In this document: positions 17,310 to 26,932 of the stretch, piece by piece
Layout: each line of letters begins with the position of its first letter
Numbering within the stretch: position 1 is the first letter of the stretch
Source of the DNA: Nanobdellota archaeon
Lineage (GTDB): Archaea; Nanobdellota; Nanobdellia; Pacearchaeales; GW2011-AR1
Direction of reading: 5' to 3'
DNA length: 48,283 nt
Assembly (NCBI GenBank): GCA_030648285.1
Contig: JAUSIC010000003.1
Span: 1 to 48,283 of the forward strand
The notes under the pieces: generated by a model
The model's input: the letters and a program-made list of their open reading frames with translations, nothing else
What the model was told of the DNA's origin: nothing
Databases searched by the model: none
Translations under genes and position numbers: made by a program

Positions 17310-18758
17310 ATGAAAATTTTTATAGGATATCCTCCTACAGAATCAAAAAAAGGTATTGCACTTCTTTCGCAAAACAGGCAATTTCAATGGTTCAGCAATG
17401 CCTCTTATTTATTTCCTGTAATACTTGCATCTGCAGCGACTATTTTAAAAAAGAATCATGAAGTTCAATGGATAGACTGTGTTGCTGAAAAAATATCAAA
17501 AGAGGAATTTTTTGAAAAGATAGAAAAAGAAAAGCCAGACTTGTTTGTTTTTGAAACAAAAACACCTGTAATAAAACAGCATTGGAAATTGATTGATGAA
17601 CTAAAAGAAAAATTTCCAAAAATGAATATTGCAATTCTTGGAGACCATGTTACATCTTTTCCAAAAGAAAGTATGGAGAACTCAAAAGTTGACTTTGTTC
17701 TAAAAGGAGGAGATTATGATTTCTTACTAGATGAGCTTGTTGAGTCTATTGGGAAAAATAAAAATTTTCCAGAAGGAGTAATGTACAGAGATGGTAAAAA
17801 AATTATTGACACAGGAGATTTTCAATTGAAGCATAACCTTGATGATGCTGGTTTTATTGACAGGGAATTGACAAAATGGAGACTTTATCAAAAAGAATAC
17901 AACATAAGCAGAGAGCCTTATTTTTACATAATGTCTGGAAGAGACTGCTGGTGGGGGAAATGCAAATTCTGTTCCTGGCCAAGGCTTTACCCAAGATTTA
18001 GAGTAAGAAGCGTGGAAAATGTCCTTGATGAAATAGAAATGCTGATAAAAAATTACAACACAAGAGAGATATTTGATGATTCTGGAACACTTGCCACTGG
18101 AAAATGGCTGAAAGATTTGTGCAATGGATTAATTGAAAGAGGGTATAACAAGAAAATAAAATATTCATGCAATATGAGGTTTGGAGCTTTAGAGCAGGAA
18201 GATTATAATCTAATGAAAAAAGCAGGATTTAGATTATTAAAATTTGGCTTGGAAAGCGCTAATCAAGAAACACTAGACAGACTGAACAAAGGAATAAAAG
18301 TAGAAGATATTCTTGAAGGATGCAAGAGGGCTAAAAAAGCAGGCTTGACAGTTCATTTAACAATGATTGTTGGTTATCCTTGGGAAACAAAAGAAGATGC
18401 ATTAAAGACATTTAAACTCGCAAAAATGCTTATGCAAACAGGCAAGGCTGATTTACTTCAGGCAACAGTTCTAATTCCTTATCCAGGAACACCATTATGG
18501 AAAGAAGCAGTTGAAAATGACTGGTTCTTGTTTGACAAAGAAGATTACGAGAGATATGACATGAGAGAGCCTGTCTTAAAGACAAAAGACTCTGATGCCA
18601 AGGAGATTGCAGCTATCTGTGAAAAAATTTATACTATATTTCTCACTCCTAATTATATATTTCAGAGACTTATCAGGATAAGAACAATAGATGATTTAAA
18701 ATTAAACATACGAGGAGTAAAGGCTGTCTTTGGTCATTTGAATGATTTCAAGAGGTAA
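17310..18758 (+). CDS. B12-binding-domain-type radical SAM protein
   Basis: MSGRDCWWGKCKFCSWPRLYPRFRVRSVENV; N-terminal cobalamin-like domain with KGGDYDFLL. Confidence 0.9.
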   Translation: MKIFIGYPPTESKKGIALLSQNRQFQWFSNASYLFPVILASAATILKKNHEVQWIDCVAEKISKEEFFEKIEKEKPDLFVFETKTPVIKQHWKLIDELKEKFPKMNIAILGDHVTSFPKESMENSKVDFVLKGGDYDFLLDELVESIGKNKNFPEGVMYRDGKKIIDTGDFQLKHNLDDAGFIDRELTKWRLYQKEYNISREPYFYIMSGRDCWWGKCKFCSWPRLYPRFRVRSVENVLDEIEMLIKNYNTREIFDDSGTLATGKWLKDLCNGLIERGYNKKIKYSCNMRFGALEQEDYNLMKKAGFRLLKFGLESANQETLDRLNKGIKVEDILEGCKRAKKAGLTVHLTMIVGYPWETKEDALKTFKLAKMLMQTGKADLLQATVLIPYPGTPLWKEAVENDWFLFDKEDYERYDMREPVLKTKDSDAKEIAAICEKIYTIFLTPNYIFQRLIRIRTIDDLKLNIRGVKAVFGHLNDFKR

Positions 18759-18801
18759 AAATAATATAAATGCTTAAAAAAAGAAAAAGTTGAATAAAAA
18801 C

Positions 18802-19677
18802 ATGAAAAAAGGAATATTTGTTAAGTTATCTGGATATGGTGAAGATTCTTGGAGTTCTGAATTTGAATTTGCTAAGAAATTAGATTGTGATTGTGTGGAA
18901 TTTGTTTTAGATTATCCTTTACTTGGACCTTCAACATATGATGAAAAAACTCTTGAAAGAATAAAGGGAATGGCTGGAGATTTGGAGATAATAGTTCATC
19001 TCATGCCTCATAGATATCTTACACCAAATAAGTACGATCAAGTTCCAGAACTTAAAGGAAAAACATTTGATTTGGCTTCACTAGATTCACAAGTTAGAAG
19101 ATTCAGCATACAAGAGGTTGAAAAAAGTTTTGTCATGGCTAAGCAATTAGGAGCAAGAATTGTTACTATTCATGGAGGATTTTGCAGAAATCAAAATCAG
19201 TACCAAAAAAACCTTGATGCCTTGAGAACTTCTTTAGAAGAATTAAATAAATATGCTAATGGTGTAAAATTATGCTTGGAAAATATGCCTGTAATGGACC
19301 ATTTCGGAAATAAGGTTGAAGAAATTCCAAAATCTCCTGAAGATTTAAATTTACTCACAGAAAATTTAGAGAATGTTGGTATTACTCTTGATACAGGACA
19401 TGCTAATACAATAATGCAACCAGAGAGATTTTTTGATAAATTAAAGAAAGTTTGGAATATACATGTTCATGACAATGGGGGAGATAGAGATAATCACTTG
19501 ATATTGGGAGAGGGGAATATTGACTTTGTTTATCTTATTGAGTTATTAAAAGAAAGAAATTATGAAGGCTATTTTAATCTTGAACTTGATATAAATTGGG
19601 ACGAATCAAAAGTAAAGGTAAGTCCGTCAAGAGAACAGAGAGGGGCTTCATGGAAGTATATTCAAGGATTATTATAA
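18802..19677 (+). CDS. Sugar phosphate isomerase/epimerase (xylose isomerase-like TIM barrel, AP endonuclease 2 fold)
   Basis: IVTIHGGFCRNQ...LCLENMPV...GITLDTGHAN...NIHVHDNGGDRDNHLILGEGNIDF; start ATG 18802 preferred to TTG 18790. Confidence 0.88.
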   Translation: MKKGIFVKLSGYGEDSWSSEFEFAKKLDCDCVEFVLDYPLLGPSTYDEKTLERIKGMAGDLEIIVHLMPHRYLTPNKYDQVPELKGKTFDLASLDSQVRRFSIQEVEKSFVMAKQLGARIVTIHGGFCRNQNQYQKNLDALRTSLEELNKYANGVKLCLENMPVMDHFGNKVEEIPKSPEDLNLLTENLENVGITLDTGHANTIMQPERFFDKLKKVWNIHVHDNGGDRDNHLILGEGNIDFVYLIELLKERNYEGYFNLELDINWDESKVKVSPSREQRGASWKYIQGLL

Positions 19678-19684
19678 TTTATTC

Positions 19685-19924
19685 TTACCAAACATCAATA
19701 TTCTGAATAATACCTCCAAGAATAACACCTGGTTCTACTGCTGCTCCTAATAATGCTCCTGTAGCAATACATTGCCCAAAAGAATAATCTTTTGTAAAAA
19801 GAGAATATATTGCTCCTCCGATTGCTCCAAGAGTTGTGCTTCCTAAAGTTAAACCATAAACTACTCCTAACTCTTTTATATTATTCCAGCCAGATTTTCT
19901 TTCAAGCCCTGATGTTTTTTCCAT
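19685..19924 (-). CDS. Small glycine-rich membrane protein, hypothetical
   Basis: 79 aa with two hydrophobic Gly/Ala-rich segments; fills gap between neighbours. Confidence 0.55.
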   Translation of the reverse strand: MEKTSGLERKSGWNNIKELGVVYGLTLGSTTLGAIGGAIYSLFTKDYSFGQCIATGALLGAAVEPGVILGGIIQNIDVW

Positions 19925-19948
19925 AGCCTTAACATTTATGTTATCTTT

Positions 19949-20722
19949 TTAAATATTTAGATAACTCTCAATCGTCTTGAAATCATAACCTTTAGCTTTG
20001 CAGAACTGAATATATTTTTCAAGTTTGTTTAATAGTTTTTGACTGTGCTTTGCTTTCATGAAAAAAGGAATTTGTGCATTTGTCAAATCAGCAAACTCCC
20101 ATGGATGAAAAATTAACATCGTATAATCTGAAGAAAGAGAATTTATTTTTGTGAAAATTTTTGAATACAAAAAGGGGAAATTCTTGAAGGTGAGCCATTC
20201 GAGAGGAAGACGTATTATTGGAAGCGCTGAAAGAGGAAATTCTGTTATATTTCCAATTCTATTCGGCTTTCTTTTCTTAAACAAATTAATATATCTTCCA
20301 GGAATAAAAGTAGGATTGACAGAAGAATCATAAGAAAAACCGAAATCAGAAAGAGAAGAAATATCTTTTATTTCAAATCTTGGTGCTCTGAAACCATGAA
20401 CTTGTTTTTTAATAATTTTCTCAATTTCCTGTTTTGCCAGCGGAATTCTTGACAAATCCTTAAAATAAGAATCAGAATGAACATAACCATGACAGGCAAT
20501 TTCATGCTTTTTTGAAATATCTTTTATCAAAGAAGGATAATGTTTTGCAAAATTCGATGTCGTAAAAAAAGTTGCCTTGATATTATATTTAGATAGTAAT
20601 CCTAGTATTAACAAAAGTCCTTGCTTGGAAGTTTCAAATTGTTCTTGTTCACTGATTTCTCCACTAAACTCTAAAGGAGCATCAAATTCTTCCAAATCAA
20701 AAGTAAGCAATACCTGTTTCAT
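19949..20722 (-). CDS. Polysaccharide deacetylase (NodB homology)
   Basis: LLTFDLEEFD...NIKATFFTTSNFA...HEIACHGYVHSDSYF...HGFRAPRFE. Confidence 0.92.
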   Translation of the reverse strand: MKQVLLTFDLEEFDAPLEFSGEISEQEQFETSKQGLLLILGLLSKYNIKATFFTTSNFAKHYPSLIKDISKKHEIACHGYVHSDSYFKDLSRIPLAKQEIEKIIKKQVHGFRAPRFEIKDISSLSDFGFSYDSSVNPTFIPGRYINLFKKRKPNRIGNITEFPLSALPIIRLPLEWLTFKNFPFLYSKIFTKINSLSSDYTMLIFHPWEFADLTNAQIPFFMKAKHSQKLLNKLEKYIQFCKAKGYDFKTIESYLNI

Positions 20723-21408
20723 TTTAAAAATCTTAAAATAAAGAGCCTTTTAAGCATTCCTGGAAGAATCCTCAACTTAACTGTGCTATAATCAGATTCT
20801 TTTGGTATTAGAAAGTATTCTTTTATCCTGAATTTTTTCTGCTGAATTCTATACAAAAGCTCTATATCAAATTCAAAGCCAGTGCATATAAAATTTTTCT
20901 CTAGGCTATCCCATACATACCTGTTCATGAATTTTGCTCCTGCCTGAGTGTCTGAAAGATAAATCCTGAAAAGAATTTTTGAGACAAGTGCATTACTAAT
21001 TGAGAAAAATCTCCTGCTCGTAGAAGTTTGATATTTCATGCTTCTGTGCTTGAATTTTGTCCCTATAACAATGTCTGCATCCTCAAGAAAATTTATCATT
21101 TTTAATATTTCTTCTAATTGAAAGGGATTATCTGCATCTAAAAAACCAATTATGCTATTTTCTGCCTGATTAAAACCTTTTACTAATGCGTTCCCTTTTC
21201 CTCTTTCAGGAACATTGATAATTTTTAAAGGGTATCTTGATTTTAAAGAATTGCATATTTCAAAAGTTTTATCTTTGCAGGCATTGCAAACAATGATAAA
21301 TTCAAGTTTTTTAAAATGCTTTGAAAAAACATTAAAATATTCTAAGATAGATTTTTCTATTGATCTTTCAGCATTATGGGCAGGTATTACAAGAGAGAGA
21401 CTCCTCAT
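20719..21408 (-). CDS. Glycosyltransferase family 2 (dolichyl-phosphate sugar synthase-like)
   Basis: LSLVIPAHNAERSIEKSI...VPERGKGNALVKGF...IIGFLDADNPF. Confidence 0.92.
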   Translation of the reverse strand: MRSLSLVIPAHNAERSIEKSILEYFNVFSKHFKKLEFIIVCNACKDKTFEICNSLKSRYPLKIINVPERGKGNALVKGFNQAENSIIGFLDADNPFQLEEILKMINFLEDADIVIGTKFKHRSMKYQTSTSRRFFSISNALVSKILFRIYLSDTQAGAKFMNRYVWDSLEKNFICTGFEFDIELLYRIQQKKFRIKEYFLIPKESDYSTVKLRILPGMLKRLFILRFLK

Positions 21409-21497
21409 AAAGTCTTTTATTCCGGTTCATTTATAAAAATAGTTATGGTAGTTTAATATATAGAAATCTTTTTTAACCGAAAATTCTAACCCCGAAT

Positions 21498-22634
21498 ATG
21501 CTTTATACAGTTTCTAAAATAGCAGATAAAAAGATACAAGAGGATATTGAAATTATAAAGAAAATCATTCTTGGCAAATTAAACCCAAGAGCAATAGTTC
21601 TATTTGGGGGTTTTGGACATGGAGGAGGAAGTTTTAAGATTCTTAACAAAAAAATTATTCCTCTGAATGATTATGACATCTACATAATTATGAATAATAA
21701 GATTAATGATCCAATCTTAGAAGAGTTAGGAAAAGAATGCTCAAAAGCGCTTGGCAGAGGAGGAATGGAAATTGTTGAAAAATTCCAAGATACTTATGAT
21801 GAAGATAAATTCTTTCATGTGGATTTGCATTCTCTGGAATATAAAAAGTTGGAAAAATTATATCCTACCCAAAGAAGCTTTGATTTGAAAACGAGTCTTG
21901 TTATTTGGGGAGATAAAAATGTGCTTGATAAGATTCCCCAAATAAAAATATCAAAGTCAGATGCCATACGCTTGTTATTCAATAAACTTAATCATTTTGC
22001 TATTGCAGAAGGGAATTCAAATATAATAAAATCCATATATGCTGTTAAGGGGCTGACTGATTTATGTTCTAGCCTGCTAATCTTTTATGACAAGTATGAT
22101 TCAAAATATCAAGAAAGGGAGAAAAATTTTCAGGAATTAAATGTTCCTGACAGGTTGAAAAAACTTGTTTCAGAAGCAACCAAATCAAAGCTTTTTTATG
22201 GCTATTCTATAAAAAATGTTGAAAGGTTTTTTTTAGAATCCAAAAAATGGGTGGAATGGACACTAAAAAAGATATTAAGAGAATATCTTAAAATAGACTC
22301 AGAAGACTGGAAAGTCATATGCAGAAAAATGTATCAAAAACTTCCTTATATTTATTTTAATGATTATCTGAAAAGCAAGTATCTCTTTTTAGGACAGTAT
22401 TACCTAAATATTATGTTTTTTGTTTCTGGATTAAGAAAAAGAAAATTTTTAATTAAAAGCTTAATGAGATGGAGAGATGCTGGCTTGATAATAGGAACTG
22501 CAATGATACTCTATTCTTTCGAAGAAGAGAATGAAGCAGAAAGATACATTAAAAAAATAACAAACAGCAGAAAATCACTAAAAAAGAGAATTTTAGAGTT
22601 ATATTCTATATATTATCTGCAAAAATTGATATAA
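21498..22634 (+). CDS. Nucleotidyltransferase-fold protein
   Basis: AIVLFGGFGHGGGSF...IPLNDYDIYIIM (GG[F]-x-DxD-like) in 378 aa. Confidence 0.7.
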   Translation: MLYTVSKIADKKIQEDIEIIKKIILGKLNPRAIVLFGGFGHGGGSFKILNKKIIPLNDYDIYIIMNNKINDPILEELGKECSKALGRGGMEIVEKFQDTYDEDKFFHVDLHSLEYKKLEKLYPTQRSFDLKTSLVIWGDKNVLDKIPQIKISKSDAIRLLFNKLNHFAIAEGNSNIIKSIYAVKGLTDLCSSLLIFYDKYDSKYQEREKNFQELNVPDRLKKLVSEATKSKLFYGYSIKNVERFFLESKKWVEWTLKKILREYLKIDSEDWKVICRKMYQKLPYIYFNDYLKSKYLFLGQYYLNIMFFVSGLRKRKFLIKSLMRWRDAGLIIGTAMILYSFEEENEAERYIKKITNSRKSLKKRILELYSIYYLQKLI

Positions 22635-22676
22635 AATCATAAAAATCTTTATTAATCCTCTAATTGATAACCCCCT

Positions 22677-24116
22677 ATGAAACTAGTTTTAATTGAACCT
22701 AACATCCAAGGATACGCACTAATGCCCACAATGTCTCTGGCAATACTAAAATCATACATAAATGAGAAAAGCAGGCATAATGCAAGAGTAATAGACTTGA
22801 TATTTCATAAAAAAAATTGGAAAGAATATTTAAGCGAACAGATAAAAGAATTAAAACCTGATTTAATAGGAATGTCTGTTTTAAGCTTCAATTATCTAGC
22901 TGCTTTGGAAATTGCCAAGTTCATAAAGGAAAAATTTGGAACAAAGATAATATTCGGGGGCGTGCACGTAATTCTTTCTCCAGAAGAGGTTATAGAAAAT
23001 AAAGATGTGGATATAATCTGCACAGGAGAAGGAGAAGAAGTATTAAAGAATCTTTTGGATAAAAAACTAAATTGCAAAGATGTGAAAGGGATATGGTATA
23101 AAAAAGAAGAAAAAATAATCAAAAATCAAAAAATAAAACTGATAGAAAACTTGGACAGTATTCCGTTTCCAGATTGGAGTGATTTTGACTTAAAAAAATA
23201 TTTTTTGATAAGCGGAAACAATCTTCCGATAATGGGTTCTCGCGGATGTCCTTACCAATGCACGTACTGCAGTAATCATGCATTAAGAGAAAATTTGATT
23301 GGAAAATATGTAAGATTCAGAAGCGTGGACAACATAATAGAAGAAATAGAATTGAGAATAAAGCAATACCACAACAAGGGATTCAAATATCTATTTTTTT
23401 ATGATGATACTTTCATAATGTACAGAGATTTTGTCTTAGAATTTTGCAGGAAATTCAAAGAAAAAGGGTTTCATAAAAAAATAAAATGGAACGTGAATGT
23501 AAGGGCAAATCTCGTTACAGATGAAATAATAAAAGCAATGAAAGATGCAGGATGCTATGAAGTAAGAATGGGAGTTGAAGCAGGAAATGATTACATAAGA
23601 AATGAAATCTATAAGAGAAATATGTCTGAAAAGCAAATTTTTGATGCTATTAAAATAATTAAAAAATATGGGTTGCAACTAAGACTGCAGTTCATAATTG
23701 GCGCTCCTTATGAGAACCTTGATATGATGAATGAAAGCTTTGAAATGGCAAAAAAATCAGAAGCAGATTATGTCTTGTTTCCTGTCTTAATTCCTCTTCC
23801 TTCGACAAAAATGAAGGAACTTTGCGAAGAAGAAGGAGTCATTGAAAGAAAGAAATTCAAAAGTTCGCATGAAATGTTCACTAATCCTGTTGTAAGAACA
23901 AAATTTGTGTCAAGAAAAGAAATCAAAAATTTTGTCAATAAAATAAGAATGTACCAGGTTAAAAAATATTTTTTAGAAGGATTAAAGTTAAGAGGCTTAA
24001 TCTTTGTAAAAGATTCCTTGATTTTTTTTGTCTATTACAAGAGAAAATATGATTTGGAAATAGATAACATTTTCCGTTTTACAATAAATAAATACAAGCT
24101 TGAGGATTTAAAATGA
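22677..24116 (+). CDS. B12-binding-domain-type radical SAM protein
   Basis: IIFGGVHVILSPEEV..GEGEE; GSRGCPYQCTYCSNHAL. Confidence 0.93.
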   Translation: MKLVLIEPNIQGYALMPTMSLAILKSYINEKSRHNARVIDLIFHKKNWKEYLSEQIKELKPDLIGMSVLSFNYLAALEIAKFIKEKFGTKIIFGGVHVILSPEEVIENKDVDIICTGEGEEVLKNLLDKKLNCKDVKGIWYKKEEKIIKNQKIKLIENLDSIPFPDWSDFDLKKYFLISGNNLPIMGSRGCPYQCTYCSNHALRENLIGKYVRFRSVDNIIEEIELRIKQYHNKGFKYLFFYDDTFIMYRDFVLEFCRKFKEKGFHKKIKWNVNVRANLVTDEIIKAMKDAGCYEVRMGVEAGNDYIRNEIYKRNMSEKQIFDAIKIIKKYGLQLRLQFIIGAPYENLDMMNESFEMAKKSEADYVLFPVLIPLPSTKMKELCEEEGVIERKKFKSSHEMFTNPVVRTKFVSRKEIKNFVNKIRMYQVKKYFLEGLKLRGLIFVKDSLIFFVYYKRKYDLEIDNIFRFTINKYKLEDLK

Positions 24117-25513
24117 GTCAATTAAAAGTTCTATTAATTCAACCAAATTACAGAAGAATCTATGCATACGCAAAAAACAAAGAGATTACTCCTATTTTTC
24201 CTCCATTTGGACTTGCTTATATCGCAGCAGTATTGAAAAAAAATAATATTCCTGTTAAGATATTAGAATCAAATGTTTTTGATTTAAATCATGAACAGAT
24301 AAAAAAGGAAATTGAGGAGTATAATCCCAATATTGTTGGAATTACTTCTACAACTTCAATGATTGAAGAAGCTCATGAAATCGCCCTGCTTTGTGACGAG
24401 AAAATAAAAGTAATAATAGGGGGAGTTCATGCAAGTTCTCTTCCAGAAGAAACACTGGAAAAATTCGAGAGATTTGATTTTTTAGTAAGGGGAGAAGGAG
24501 AATTTGCAATGCTGGAACTTGTTCAAAAGAAACCCTTGGAGAAAATAAAAGGGTTATCTTACAGAAAAAATGGGAAAATAAAACATAATGCTCCAAGAGA
24601 ATTAAACAATCAACTCGATGAACTCCCTTTCCCTTCGAGAGAACTTTTGCCAATGGATAAATATTTCAGCGCAGGAGCAAAACAAACACCAAGCGATTAC
24701 ATACTCAGCTCGAGAGGATGCCCTTACCAATGCATTTTTTGTGCAGACCATCTTGTCCATGGAAGAAAATTTAGGTTTAGAAGCCCTGAAAATATAATTA
24801 AAGAAGTCGAGGAACTCCATAAAAGAGGGGTGAAAGACTGGGATTTTATCGATGATAATTTCACTTTAATTAATGAAAGAGTTGAAAAATTCTGCGATTT
24901 GATGATACAAAAAGGACTAAATAAAAAAATGAGCTGGAGATGTGCAAATGGAATAAGAGTTGACAGGATAACTCTTGAATTATTGAAAAAAATGAAAGAA
25001 GCAGGCTGTTACATGGTTTCTCTTGGAATAGAATCTGGAAATGAAGAAATTCTAAGAAATATGAAGAAAGACATTAATCTAGAAAAAGTTAGAATGGCTG
25101 TTAAATGGTGCAATGAAGTCGGAATTGAAACAAGAGGGTTATTCATGTTTGGTAATCTCGGGGAAAATGAAAAAACAATGCAAGACACAATAGATTTCGC
25201 AAAAAGCCTTAATTTAGATACAGCATCCTTTCATATAACAATTCCTTTTCCAAATACAGAATATTGGAACATTGTAAAAAAAGAAGGAGAAATATATCCA
25301 AAGAATTATAGGGATTATATTGCATATGGAAACGTTATCTTCAAGCACGGAGAACTGAATGAAAAAACATTATTAAAAATGCAAACGAAAGCATTCAAGG
25401 AATTTTATTTCAGGCCAAAAATAGTTTTCAAGGCTTTGAAAAGCATGAATTCTCTTAGAAAAATAAAAGTTTACTTTAATGCAGGAATTGCTTTTCTTGG
25501 AATAAATAAATGA
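24113..25513 (+). CDS. B12-binding-domain-type radical SAM protein
   Basis: IIGGVHASSLPEETL..GEGEF; SSRGCPYQCIFCADHLVHGRKFRFRSPENI. Confidence 0.94.
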   Translation: MSQLKVLLIQPNYRRIYAYAKNKEITPIFPPFGLAYIAAVLKKNNIPVKILESNVFDLNHEQIKKEIEEYNPNIVGITSTTSMIEEAHEIALLCDEKIKVIIGGVHASSLPEETLEKFERFDFLVRGEGEFAMLELVQKKPLEKIKGLSYRKNGKIKHNAPRELNNQLDELPFPSRELLPMDKYFSAGAKQTPSDYILSSRGCPYQCIFCADHLVHGRKFRFRSPENIIKEVEELHKRGVKDWDFIDDNFTLINERVEKFCDLMIQKGLNKKMSWRCANGIRVDRITLELLKKMKEAGCYMVSLGIESGNEEILRNMKKDINLEKVRMAVKWCNEVGIETRGLFMFGNLGENEKTMQDTIDFAKSLNLDTASFHITIPFPNTEYWNIVKKEGEIYPKNYRDYIAYGNVIFKHGELNEKTLLKMQTKAFKEFYFRPKIVFKALKSMNSLRKIKVYFNAGIAFLGINK

Positions 25514-26409
25514 TAAAAATAATCATGATAGACGCATTCAAAGAAGAATATCTAAACTATGCCCCTTATCTTTCTTCATTGACAAAAAAATATCAATGGG
25601 GAGAATTAAAAATGCCAATTGGACATTGGGGAGGAGTAGAAGTATTCTTTCATGGAAAATCTGACAAGCTTGCTCTTTTTCAAAAAAAAGAGAAATCTTC
25701 ATTAAAATGGACTAAAAAATTTGCTTGGCTCGAGAAATTATTCGGAAGAACAGCTATTGATGCCTTGATAAATTTTCCAAGGTTTATCTTAGGTTATGAA
25801 TTATTCAAAACAGGAAAAGTTCCAATTAACCAATTAGGGAAATTTGATTTTTGTGTTAAAGAACCATTATACTCTTCAAAAGAGATAGAATTTGAATATA
25901 TTGGAGATTTAGACAATGTAGCACATAGATATGGGACAAAAAGCCAGCGGACAATCGACACAATAAAAAAAGTTGATGAAAAAATATCCAAAGAGGATTT
26001 TGATATAATATTTTCAGACCATGGAATGATTGATGTTAAAAAAACAATCAATGTTCCTTTAAGTGAGAATTGCTTTATTGATTCAGACATGGCAAGATAC
26101 TGGGGAAATGAAGAGGAATTAAATGAGATAAAAAAGAGACTTCCAATGAAAGATGGAAAGATAATTGACTGGAAAGATAAATCTTATGGAGATCTGATTT
26201 TTATTGTCAAGCCAGGAATTTTAATCTTGCCTAATTATTGGCAAGGAAAACAACCTGCAAAGGCTATGCATGGTTATTATGGAGATAATAAAGAACTAAA
26301 TGGGATTTACATAATAAAAAAACAAGGAAACAGGAAAAATTTGGGGGTAGAAGAATTGCATGAGATATTGAATAAAATGAAGGAGGAAGAGAAAATTGGA
26401 AGAAAATAA
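25510..26409 (+). CDS. Alkaline phosphatase superfamily/type I phosphodiesterase-like protein
   Basis: MIDAF; YIGDLDNVAHRYG; FSDHGMIDV; AMHGYYGDNKELNGIYII. Confidence 0.8.
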   Translation: MIKIIMIDAFKEEYLNYAPYLSSLTKKYQWGELKMPIGHWGGVEVFFHGKSDKLALFQKKEKSSLKWTKKFAWLEKLFGRTAIDALINFPRFILGYELFKTGKVPINQLGKFDFCVKEPLYSSKEIEFEYIGDLDNVAHRYGTKSQRTIDTIKKVDEKISKEDFDIIFSDHGMIDVKKTINVPLSENCFIDSDMARYWGNEEELNEIKKRLPMKDGKIIDWKDKSYGDLIFIVKPGILILPNYWQGKQPAKAMHGYYGDNKELNGIYIIKKQGNRKNLGVEELHEILNKMKEEEKIGRK

Positions 26410-26932
26410 ACTAGAAGACACTTATGAAGATAAAAATCTTTTAACAAGATTTTACTTCAGAACAAAGGTTTGGTTAGCAGTAAGAACTGCAAAATTAAAA
26501 AAAGAAGATATTATATTAGACTTTGGATGCGGAGGAGGGTGGCTGGAAAAGAAACTCAAGGGTTATCAAATATATGGATATGATATTAATCCTAAGAAAA
26601 CATTTATCAAAGATTATAAAACAATCAAACCCAATAAGATTTTTGTTCTGGACGTATTTGAGCATATTCCAACAGAAGAAATCAAAAAAATAGTTGAGAA
26701 TTTTAAAAAATTAAATAATAATTTTATATTAATTGTTTCTGTTCCTACTGAAAATTTAGCTTCAAGAAAAATAAGAAAATTCGTAGGCAAGCCAGAAGTT
26801 CCAAAAGAACACATCACAAAATATCAAGAGATAACTAAAATTTTAAAAGATAATTTTATTATAAAAAAGAGAATTAATTTTTTCACAATTAGCCATATTT
26901 TAATATTTAGTTATAATTCGCTTGATATATGA
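26396..26932 (+). CDS. Class I SAM-dependent methyltransferase
   Basis: IILDFGCGGGWLEKKLKGYQIYGYDINPKK...VFEHIPTEE. Confidence 0.87.
   Translation: MEENKLEDTYEDKNLLTRFYFRTKVWLAVRTAKLKKEDIILDFGCGGGWLEKKLKGYQIYGYDINPKKTFIKDYKTIKPNKIFVLDVFEHIPTEEIKKIVENFKKLNNNFILIVSVPTENLASRKIRKFVGKPEVPKEHITKYQEITKILKDNFIIKKRINFFTISHILIFSYNSLDI

Noticed and set aside
22223-24023. T8 homopolymers (for example in 22223-22230 and near 24018) as phase-variation tracts
   Set aside because: A/T runs of this length are common in this AT-rich window; only the G8 tract stands out.
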